A DNA stretch of 64,000 nt from contig CM035428.1 of assembly GCA_020310875.1 (NCBI GenBank), positions 105,767,682-105,831,681 on the forward strand. The letters are read 5' to 3'. The stretch's first letter is position 1; each line of letters starts with the position of its first letter. Below are positions 55,767 through 64,000 of this stretch, piece after piece. A program made the translations under genes and the position numbers. Source of the DNA: Ceratopteris richardii (taxonomy: Eukaryota; Streptophyta; Polypodiopsida; Polypodiales; Pteridaceae). Under the pieces are notes generated by a model that was given only the letters and a program-made list of their open reading frames with translations, was not told the DNA's origin and did no database searches.

Positions 55767-57533
55767 GAGCTATGCTAAGTGGATAGAGTTATGCATGTCT
55801 TCGAATGCCATAATTGATTCCCCTTATGAATCACTACAAATGTTAGAGTAAATGGAATGAATGCTCTCTTGAGTGACACTCCCTACTAAGGATACCACAC
55901 TTCTTTAACTCCTTGGGACACGTCCAAATCGTAGGTTCATTCATAGCTTGGGGTTTACCTAGTCTTTGTGACCTTAAACTCTCTATTTTTTCTTTAGCTA
56001 TTCTATCATGTCTTGGAAATGGCTTTGCTTAATGTTTGAATATTGAAATTCCTCAAAAATTTCAATTCATGAATAATTAGGGATTCTTCCTAATTTCCAT
56101 GATACACGATACTCAAGACCCTAATGATATAGATAGCAAGGTTAGACGATACGATATTGGGACACTCTCATGATACACGATAACTGGGACCTCACGATAC
56201 CCAATACTATAGCTCCATGATACGATACCTGAGTTGAGGCAATACATGATGCTTGACACCTCATGATACACAATACATGATACATGATGCTAAGGTACAC
56301 AAAAGATGATATTGGTCATGGACGATACACGATACCTTGGGACAAATGATACACTATACATGATACACATCCCAAATCGATGATACATGATACTTAGAAG
56401 TATTAGTGATACATGATAATTTAGGGTCGCAAAACTTGACCAAGCAATATGCGATACCGGAGTATCATGATACACCTAGGAGTAAGGTATCGGTGATACA
56501 CAATACCTACCAAGTATCGGTGACACATGGGAATTTGGTATCACGATACCAAACTCGATCGGTCATGATACTTTGACTTTCTGAAGTCCAAATGAAAAAA
56601 GTTTTGTGCACATAAGTTCTTTGTGCTCTCATTGTCACCCCTATCTGGGTATAGCTTAAAAAATCTTCCAAATACACCTTATATGTACCTCATAATACTC
56701 AATGTGCATCCTATTACTCAATGTGAGTGATCAAGCAAGAAATGTTTTTTCTACTATGTAGAGCTCACCTCAATGAGTATTTCTCTAAGTTTATAGCACC
56801 ATTCTCCAACTATACTTCGAGTTCTAGGTGATACCAACTCTACGATACTGATTGTCCTACACTCTCTCCATGATACCTTCACTAAGAAGTGAACTGAATG
56901 GATTGACTTATCCTACTTCCAAAATCTCACTTATCTATTTCCTAACCCTAATTCCTCCACTCCTAACCTAATCCTAAAAGCTTCTCACACACATGGTGTA
57001 TGAAGCAACAAGTGCAAGAGAATTGTGACTTGCCAAGCTACTGAAATTTACTTCCTCACCATCACTACCTTCACAGCAACACTTTAACCATCACATAGGC
57101 ACCTTGATATAAACACAATTCTCTGCAACATTGCCAAAAATGTGTGCACCTAGACTCACAAGGTGTTAGGGATTTGTGATGAAAGAAACTTAATCTCAAT
57201 CATCAAGAAAATGCATATAATGGCGGTTTGATACATGCATTAAATTATCAATCCAAGAGCTTGACCCGGTCAAGTGCATGAAAACGAGTGCGTGAATGAT
57301 GGTTAATGTATGAAAGGGACAAGTAATGCATGCAAATGGGGAACATCTACCTCATGTGACACCTCTTACACAAAAGTGTGTATCGTGATACTTGGTGCAA
57401 CAATAGACACAAATCAGGTGATATCTCCTAGCTCCAATAATCGAATATGATCAATAGGTTTGTTTTGAACATCTCCAAGAGGCGCATCCAATGGTGGTAT
57501 TTTCAGCTTGATCGAACTCATATGCTTCAAGTT
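55767..57533. other. Intergenic sequence containing a GATAC-motif field
   Basis: Apart from the motif field at 56095-56580, nothing is recognised. 57175-57533 carries no gene. Confidence 0.5.
56095..56580. repeat. Dense field of GATAC / GATACACGATAC motifs
   Basis: About 490 bases in which GATAC, ATGATAC or its complement GTATC recur every 10-25 bases. The spacing is irregular and both strands are used (for example GATACACGATAC at 56323-56334, and ATGATACATGAT-like units). It is not a strict tandem repeat and no reading frame explains it. Confidence 0.75.
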
Positions 57534-57761
57534 TGTTGGAGTTAGACGTCTGCGGAAGCACGCGAACAGCACAAGGAAGAAGAAGAAGCTTGGAGCACAA
57601 CACACAATACTGAATGTATTACTAGAGAATGTACAACATAAGTAGCCCATTAGGGCAATATGCGTATATACAAGCCGAGGGAAAAAACCTCCTAAAGAGG
57701 GAAAAAAGTACCCCGGTGGTCCTAGTGTGTTCACACACATCACTACCTCAATATATCAACA
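57534..57761 (-). repeat. 3' LTR of Ty1-G (228 bp)
   Basis: Plus-strand TGTTGGAGTTAG...ATATCAACA, preceded by AAGTT and followed by AATCCCCCAT (purine tract complement). Confidence 0.93.
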
Positions 57762-57835
57762 AATCCCCCATGGGAGTGATACGGTGAACAAGGAGCCAGC
57801 ACTCATGTACAAGGAAGTTCCATTCTATGTGTAAA

Positions 57836-58542
57836 TCACTCCACAAAAGGAAGTAAGCCCAAAGCTTTGCGAAAAGCTTCAAACTTCTCCCTAGGCAGAG
57901 CCTTCATGAAAAGGTTTGCAATGTTCTCCAACGTGGGCACATATGCCAAGCTGATCTCCCTAGTAGAGAACCTCTCCCTAACATAGTGATAATGCACCTC
58001 AATGTGCTTAGTGGGAGCATGGAACACAGGGTTCCTCACAACTGCCAATGCGCTCTGACTATCAGTGAAGATGGTGGTGGCAGAAGTCTGACAAACACCC
58101 AAATCAGCCATAAGGCATCTGAGCCACACACACTAAACAATCACTGTGAAAGTTGCCCAATACTCAGCCTCACAACTGGAAGTGGCCACAGTAGGCTGCT
58201 TCTTGCTCAACCAAGATATACATGAGCTACCAAGCATGAAGCAAAAGCCACTAGTGGACACACGAGTGTCATAGCAACCAGCCCAATCAGAGTCAGAAAA
58301 AGCATGCAAATCTGGTGATAGTGATCCCCCCATGGGATAAAACAACCCAAGTAGCTGAGTACCACTCAAATAGCAAAAGATGCGCTTAATTGCTTGTCAA
58401 TGCTCAACTCCTGGGCAATGTATAAACCTGCTCATCTGTGAGACAACAAAATGAATATCTGGCTGAGTAATGCATAAGTAAATCAAGCATCCAATAGCCT
58501 GCTGATAGAGAACAACATCAAATGCATCTCGAGCATCATGAA
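57836..58542 (-). pseudogene. Ty1-G RT end and RNase H
   Basis: In sense order: the last RT residues near 58540, 58369-58133 ('HAFSDSDWAGCYDTRVSTS', 'LGSSCISWLSKKQPTVATS') and 58129-57836 ('TIFTDSQSALAVVRNPVFHA', 'KHIEVHYHYVRERFSTREI'), with frame breaks near 58131 and 58400. Very close to Ty1-B. Confidence 0.88.
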
Positions 58543-59066
58543 GCAAAAATCAAATGTTCCTTCAAGTCTTTGATCTTCGTTAGGAAACTGTCCATAGAAT
58601 CACCTTCATTCATGTGCTCACTCTCCAACTGTTTTCGGAGGTAAGCAACACGAGCCTCATTCCTAGCTTGGTACAATGTGTTAAGTGTATCCCAAGCATC
58701 CTTAGTTGTTCTGCAAGAGCGAATGTGAGGAATAATGGCACGTTTGATAGACAAAGCTATCAATGCATGTGCCTAGGCATCTCTACCATCCCAACAAATC
58801 TACTCTATAGTAGGTGCAGCAGAAACCGCAGCATGAACAGGAATATGCAGAATATCATCATCTTCGATACCTTCTACATCAGCTTCAATACCTGCAGTTG
58901 TAACAATTACAAGTGTGATAGAACATTTTTTGACACCCTGCACAATGTGCCATAGTCCTTTTGCAACCAACACATGTCGCATCATATAAGCCCATAACGG
59001 GTAGTTGGTACCATCCAACTTATCCTCAACATCCAACATACGGAATACATCACTGCTTTCAGCCAT
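58543..59066 (-). pseudogene. Ty1-G gag N-terminal part
   Basis: It starts at ATG 59066 ('MAESSDVFRMLDVEDKLDG') and runs open to 58800. It is stopped by TAG near 58798 and goes on in the same style (58763-58536, 'HIRSCRTTKDAWDTLNTLY', 'MNEGDSMDSFLTKIKDLKE') to the deletion junction at about 58542. It shows that the family's gag codon 3 is GAA. Confidence 0.88.
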
Positions 59067-59378
59067 GGCCGGTGACTAAAATACCTTGATGCAGAAAATT
59101 GATTGTATCTCAAAAAGTTGAACAGAACTGCCCAGATGAATTCCACTAGACTTGTAGCAGACTTCGAGATGCTTATACTGGCGAACAAAAACTGGTATAT
59201 ACCTTTGGCACAAAAAGACAAAATAGCCTACACAAGCGTTGCGATTGTGCGTCTGGAGGCCGAAACAAGCTTAGAAAACACGCTGAATATGCTCACCAGA
59301 ATTCATGTGATTCTGAGACTGCAACAGGAAGGTGTCGATGGCGCCCTAGATGAAGCAACGATCTGCTCTGATACCAAT

Positions 59379-59608
59379 TGTTGGAGTTAGACATCTTCAG
59401 AAGCACAAAAACAACACAATGAAGAAGAAGAAGCTTGGAGCACAACACACAATATTGAATGTATTACTAGAGAATGTACAAAGATAAGTAGCCCATTAGG
59501 GCAATAGGCATATATACAAGCCGGGGGAAAAAAACCTCCTAAAGATGGAAAAAAGTGCCCCGGCAATCCTAGTGTGTTCACACACATCACTACCTAAATA
59601 TATCAACA
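59379..59608 (-). repeat. 5' LTR of Ty1-G (230 bp)
   Basis: Plus-strand TGTTGGAGTTAGAC...TATCAACA, followed by AAGTT. The primer site (minus-strand TGGTATCAGAGC, 59365-59376) lies two bases inside. Confidence 0.93.
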
Positions 59609-60235
59609 AAGTTATGGCCAAAAAATAGAGTGGTGGGAAACACCTATTCTCACTTCATAGCTTCCTATGCTTCACACACACACAATAACAATGAGAAGAG
59701 ATGGGGAAGGGGCAAACAACACCTCTATACACACATTCCATGCCTCAAGCACACACAAAAGCTCACGAAGCAGAAGGTACGCATGCAAGAAGAAGCGAAT
59801 TCGAAAATCCAAAAAGTTAGCTCTTGATTATGGCAAAAGGCTTTGCAAAAGAGTCACAAGTGACTTAGATACATGTGCCCTAATTTTGGTCCTTTCACAT
59901 AAGAGACCAGGACTTTCTCTATAAGTCACTAAGTTCCTACTATTTTACAAAGGTAATGTTAGAATCTTCACGGTTTATGCATCTAGAGATTTCCTCTAGA
60001 GCATTTACAAAGCTTGTCAATGTTTTACAATGGATTTGTTGGGAAAAGAAAATGGTACATTTCTTGAAAATTTTGGGGCCTAATCCTTATCTCTTCTTTC
60101 TTTTGCTTCCGGCTCTCTCTTGTATTCAATCCTCTGCAACAAGAAGTATGGCATCTTGTATGTAGACTAGATTGAAGGGTTTGACACCTACAAATATCTT
60201 GTATGCCACACAATATGCCCAAATAGCATGATGAA
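59609..60235. other. Intergenic sequence between Ty1-G and Ty1-H
   Basis: No recognisable gene. Ty1-H homology begins near 60236-60270. Confidence 0.45.
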
Positions 60236-60918
60236 GTTGTTTATCCCGATGAGACCTTAGCAACCTATTGTGGCCACTTCTAGTTGTGAGGTTGAGTATA
60301 GGGTAGCTTTCACAAGAGTGTTGAGTGTGTGTGGCTCAATCACCTTATGACTGATTTGGGTGTTGATCAGTCTTCTGCCACCACCATCTTCACTGACAGA
60401 GTCCATTGGCAGTTCCAAAGAACCTTGTGTTCCATGCTAGCACTAAGCACATTGAGGTGCATTATCATTATGTCAGGGAGAAGTTCTCTGTTGGAGAGAT
60501 CGGCTTGGCATATGTGCCCACGCAAGAGAACATTGCTGACTTTTTCACGAAGGCTCTACCTAGGGAGAAGTTTTAAGCTTTCCGCAAAGCTTTGGGCTTA
60601 CTTCCTTTTGTGGATCACATAGCTTGTTACTTCCTTATACATGAATGCCAGCTCCTTATTCACTGCATCACTCCCAGAGGGGGATTTGTTGATATATTTA
60701 TTTAGTAATGTGTGTGACCACCACACTAGGACCATCGGGGCACTTGTTTCCCTCTTTAGGAGGTTCTTTCCCCTGCTTGTATATACCCCTGTTGCCCTAA
60801 CAGGATATGTATCTTTGTACATTCGAGTGGTCATACATCTAGTATTGTGTGTTGTGCTCCAAGATTCTTCTTCTTCCTTGTGCTATTCGCATGCTTCTAT
60901 AGATATAAAACTTCAACA
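60236..60918 (+). mobile_element. Ty1-H: RNase H tail and LTR of an A-family Ty1 element
   Basis: A plus-strand fragment with RNase H pieces ('ATSSCEVEYRVAFTRVLSV' at about 60276, then 60329-60600 in shifted frames), a polypurine tract (AGAGGGGGATT, 60676-60686) and an LTR (60687-60918). The LTR ends CTTCAACA and is followed directly by the integrase of Ty1-I without a primer site. Confidence 0.85.
60687..60918 (+). repeat. LTR shared between Ty1-H and Ty1-I (232 bp)
   Basis: TGTTGATATATTTATTTAG...CTTCAACA. It is related to the Ty1-B LTR in the opposite orientation. Confidence 0.85.
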
Positions 60919-61850
60919 CAAACAATTTCTGGTTTTGGCTGAAAATCTATCAACATGTAAAATGGGCACCCTCTGTTTGGATCGAGGGGGGGAATATATG
61001 TCTTTTGATTTTAATGCATTTTTGGCTAAACATGGGATAAAACATCAATGTATGACATCGTATACACCTCAATAGAATGGATTTTTTGAATGGAAGAATA
61101 GGTCACTCATGGAGATGGTCAAGAGTCAAACTTTACCACATAGTTTTGGGCTTGAGGCTATTATGTGTGGAACATATATACTTAATAGGTGTCTCACTAA
61201 AGCATTACAATCTATCACTCCATATGAGGCTTGGCATGGTTGCAAGCCATCTACTGCTCATTTGCATGTTTTTGGTTGTCTGGCATATGCATTAGTGCCT
61301 AAATAACAATGCAGGAAATTAGATGACAAAGCAAAGAAAGGTATTTTTGTTTGGTACAGTTTTGAAAGCAAAGGCTGTCGTCTATATCATCCACATACTA
61401 AACACATTTTGGTTAGCGGTGATGGTGTTTTTATGGAAGATGCTATTCAACCATTACTTTCATGTACTAAGGAGACATCAGTTAGCTCCAAAGACATGTA
61501 TGACACCTTGCTGCCTCTTTTTACAAGTGGATAGTCTAGTGCTGGTCCAAATGAGGCAGCTTTTCAGCCTTTGCAAGTTTCATGTGATGATGCATATCAT
61601 TCCATTTCTGATGCAGATTTACATGATGCCCTTGTTGATGAGAGAACTGATACAGAGGAGGCAAAAACTATGCCTAAATTGCTGGTCCAGACTTTGTGAG
61701 ATAGTAAATTAGATGCACCTCTATCTTATCGTACTCATTCAAGATCTCATAGTGCTTCTTTTGCATCAGATTGCTATGATATGGTTGCCTCTAGTCTCCA
61801 TGATGAGAATGAGCCTATTTCATTTGATGAAGCAAAAAAAATTGAAAATT
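60919..61850 (+). pseudogene. Ty1-I integrase C-terminal half and linker
   Basis: It begins 'KQFLVLAENLSTCKMGTL', then the second Asp in 'CLDRGGEYMSFDF', TAG (61073-61075) in place of Gln in the 'PQQNG' motif, and '[13 protein letters not shown]'. The linker '[19 protein letters not shown]', '[14 protein letters not shown]' follows. TAG at 61532-61534 replaces another Gln, and a TGA near 61698 replaces an Arg (CGA). Confidence 0.87.
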
Positions 61851-62640
61851 GGATGGCTGCTATGCAATCAAAATATGATGGTATTATGAAAAATGGTACC
61901 TGGTCTTTATGTGACTTGCATGCTGGCAAGAAGGCCATTGACACTAAATGGGTATACAAGCTCAAGTGTAAGCCCAATGGAACAATTGACAAGTATAAGG
62001 GTAGGCTTGTGGCAAAGGGTTATGCTCAAGAAAGAGGCATTGATTTTGATGAGACCTTTGCTCCTACATGCCAAATGACTACTGTTTATAACATCTCAAC
62101 ACTTGCATCTCATCATGGTTAGAATGTTCATTAGCTAGACATTAAAACTACATTTTTGAATGGTGATTTGCATGAAGAAGTGTATGTTTTTTAGCCCCAT
62201 GGCTTTGCGGAAAAAGGGAATGAAAACCAAGTGTGTAGGTTGAAAAACGCATTATATGGCTTGAAGCAAGCACCACGTGCTTGGTATGAAAAGATACATG
62301 TCTACCTGATTGCACATGGTTTTGAGAACAGTCCAATTGAGAGCACCTTATATGTTAAAAGTGCAAACGATGCGCTAATGATCATTGTTGTGTATGTTGA
62401 TGACATGCTGCTCACTGGTCCTCATGAGAAGCATATTGCTAATTTTAAGGCTGATCTGTATGCCTCATTTGAGATGTCAAACTTGGGACATTTGCATCAT
62501 TATTTGGGCATTCAGTTTATGCAAGTTGATGGCGGAATAGCTTTTGTCCAACAAACTGTATTAACACATTATTGTAGCATTTTGGCATTGAATACTACAA
62601 ACCTATTGCCACTCCTATGGAGAGAGGTTTATGATTGAGT
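61781..62640 (+). pseudogene. Ty1-I reverse transcriptase
   Basis: 61781-62122 is open ('MAAMQSKYDGIMKNGTW', 'TKWVYKLKCKPNGTIDKYK'), closed by TAG (62120-62122) at a conserved Trp. Two more TAG at Gln codons follow (62132-62134 and 62192-62194). Then 62231-62638 is open: '[19 protein letters not shown]' and the YVDD site in 'IIVVYVDDMLLTGPHEKH'. Confidence 0.88.
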
Positions 62641-63340
62641 CTTCATGATGTTGGAGATGCATTTGATGTTGTTCTCTATCAATAGGTTGTTGGATGCTTG
62701 ATTTACTTATGCATTACTTGGCCATACATTCAGTTTGTTGTCTCACAAATGAGTAGGTTTATGCAGTTCCTAGGTCTCAAGTAGTGGCAAGAGGTTAAGT
62801 GCATAGTTTGCTACTTGATACTTGGATTATTTTATCCCAAGAGGGGATCACTACTACTAGATTTACATGTTTTTTCTAACTTTGACCAGGCTGGTTGCTA
62901 TGACACTCGTGTGTGCACCAATGGTTTTTGCTTCATGCTTGGTGGCTCATGCATATCTTGGTTAAGCAAGAAGCAGCCTATTATGGCCACTTCTAGTTGT
63001 GAGGCTGAGTATCGAGAAGCTTTCACAGTGACTGTTGAGTGTGTGTGGCTCAGATGCCTTATGGCTGATTTGGGTGTCGGTTAATCTTTTGCCACCACCA
63101 TCTTCACTAACAATTAGAGTGCATTGGCAATTGTGAGGAACCTTATGTTCCATGCTCACACTAAGCACATTGAGGTGCAATATCATTATGTCAGGGATTG
63201 GTTCTCTGTTAGAGAGATTAGTTTGGCCTATGTGCCCACATAGGAGAACATTGCAGTACTTTTCACAAAGGCTCTGCCTAGGGAGAAGTTTGAAGCTTTT
63301 TGCAAAGCTTTGGCTTACTTCCTTTTGTGGATTGATTCCA
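62641..63340 (+). pseudogene. Ty1-I RNase H
   Basis: 62815-63084 is open with 'GCYDTRVCTNGFCFMLGGS', 'WLSKKQPIMATSSCEAEYRE' and 'VWLRCLMADLGVG', then stops. Pieces up to about 63340 give the RNase H tail in shifted frames. The DW motif reads 'FDQAG' (Trp lost). Confidence 0.85.
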
Positions 63341-63408
63341 CATAGTTTGTCACTTCCTTATACTTGAGTGCCAGCTCCTTGTTCACCGCATCACTCCCAA
63401 GGTGGATT

Positions 63409-63632
63409 TGTTGATATCTTTAGGTAAAGATGTGTGTGAACACACTAGGACTGTGGGGGCACATTTTTTCCTATTTAGGAGGTTTTTCCCCTCGGCTTGT
63501 ATATACGCTCCTAATGGGTCACTTATCTTTGTACATTCTAGTGGTAATACATTCAATTTTGTGTGTTGTGCTCTAAGCTATTTCTTCTTCCTTGTGTTGT
63601 TTGTGTGCTTCTGCAGAGCTCAAACTCCAACA
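63409..63632 (+). repeat. 3' LTR of Ty1-I (224 bp)
   Basis: TGTTGATATCTTTAGG...ACTCCAACA, after a worn purine tract (AAGGTGGATT, 63399-63408). Confidence 0.88.
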
Positions 63633-64000
63633 TGCACCGTGGTGCATCACCTTATGACTAACATGGTGAACAAGGCATAGAGCTTGGCACACCTTGTCAT
63701 CCAATTAATTCAATGATCAAGGAAGATGGTGGTTTCGGATACTTCTTGGGAGGTCACCCATCCTTGTTTGTTCCCCCCATAGCTCATTTAACTAGCTATC
63801 TCTTGCCACTAAGCTAGACTCTTGTGGTGCTTGACAAAGGGAAAGGACTAAGGTTCACATTACCTTGAACATGTTTTGGGCCCCCAAAGCTTCATTCTTT
63901 ACTTTTGAAGCCCATTTTGAAGCATTTTTGAGGTGATCCTTGGAGCCATTTTGGAGTACTTTCATGCATAGTTCTGTTTATACATGTCCAAGAACATCAA
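63633..64000. other. Unassigned end of the window
   Basis: No repeat partner, gene or RNA is recognised. Confidence 0.4.

Larger units (their letters stand above)
57534..59608 (-). mobile_element. Ty1-G: A-family Ty1 element with a large internal deletion
   Basis: 2,075 bp with both LTRs (57534-57761 and 59379-59608), a primer site (59365-59376), a polypurine tract (57762-57771) and an exact target duplication AAGTT (57529-57533 and 59609-59613). Inside, gag (59066 to about 58543) is joined directly to the last part of RT and RNase H (about 58542 to 57836). About 3 kb including protease, integrase and most of RT is missing. All signals needed in cis are present. Confidence 0.93.
60919..63632 (+). 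mobile_element. Ty1-I: A-family Ty1 element lacking its 5' third
   Basis: A plus-strand element starting inside integrase immediately after the Ty1-H LTR. It continues through RT and RNase H to a 3' LTR (63409-63632). Primer site, gag and protease are missing. Many stops, several being TAG at CAG or TGG codons. Confidence 0.9.

Overview
This is a 64 kb stretch of nuclear DNA from a photosynthetic plant, built almost entirely from LTR retrotransposons at different stages of decay. One piece of host gene is recognisable: a first exon at 9473-10033 (minus strand) for a plastid Rieske oxygenase of the PAO/PTC52/TIC55 family, with a transit-peptide-like N-terminus. That exon and the many Ty1/copia and Ty3/gypsy elements point to a land plant. 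The chromodomain at 297-737 resembles those of chromoviruses reported mainly outside seed plants, so a non-seed plant is a weak inference; I cannot name the species. No bacterial, organellar or viral unit is visible.

Layout. 1-1445: 3' part of a Ty3 chromovirus (Ty3-1) in which gag is joined almost directly to a chromodomain. 1562-1976: compound AT/GT microsatellite. 2667-9310: Ty3-2, a nearly complete element with 495-bp LTRs about 98% identical, primer site and target duplication ACCTC. 9473-10033: Rieske exon. 12190-22213: a Ty1 element (Ty1-A) lacking its 5' LTR, split by a complete younger copy of the same family (Ty1-B, 14259-19412, duplication AAACC). 22228-25404: a Ty1 LTR+gag fragment (Ty1-C, plus strand) abutting an inverted Ty1 gag-integrase fragment (Ty1-D). 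25968-32118: Ty1-E with one full and one truncated LTR. 32119-33220: end of an A-family copy, a short tandem repeat and a Ty3 integrase scrap (Ty3-3). 34441-40378: Ty1-F, complete in structure with duplication CTATA. 41815-48427: Ty3-4, old, with 291-bp LTRs. About 50288-55766: Ty3-5, an LTR-less gag-protease-RT relic. 56095-56580: a dense field of GATAC-type motifs. 57534-59608: Ty1-G, a short A-family element with both LTRs, duplication AAGTT and most of its interior deleted. 60236-63632: two A-family copies in tandem on the plus strand (Ty1-H, Ty1-I).

How the parts work together. Each element once encoded the usual cycle: gag particle protein with CCHC knuckle, aspartic protease, integrase and reverse transcriptase/RNase H (order PR-IN-RT-RH in Ty1, PR-RT-RH-IN in Ty3). 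Cytoplasmic reverse transcription starts at a site matching initiator Met-tRNA and the polypurine tract, and integration leaves 5-bp target duplications. No copy here has all of its reading frames open. Ty3-2 and Ty1-B are closest to intact and each is stopped by a few small lesions. One Ty1 family (A, B, G, H, I and the 32119-32614 fragment) accounts for six insertions in both orientations.

I found no gene cluster that would count as a new biological system. The items most worth a second look are the tRNA-like sequence in the Ty3-2 leader, the bias of nonsense changes to CAG-context C-to-T sites, the GATAC-motif field, the pol-less chromovirus, the internally deleted Ty1-G, and the Ty3-2 insertion beside the Rieske exon.
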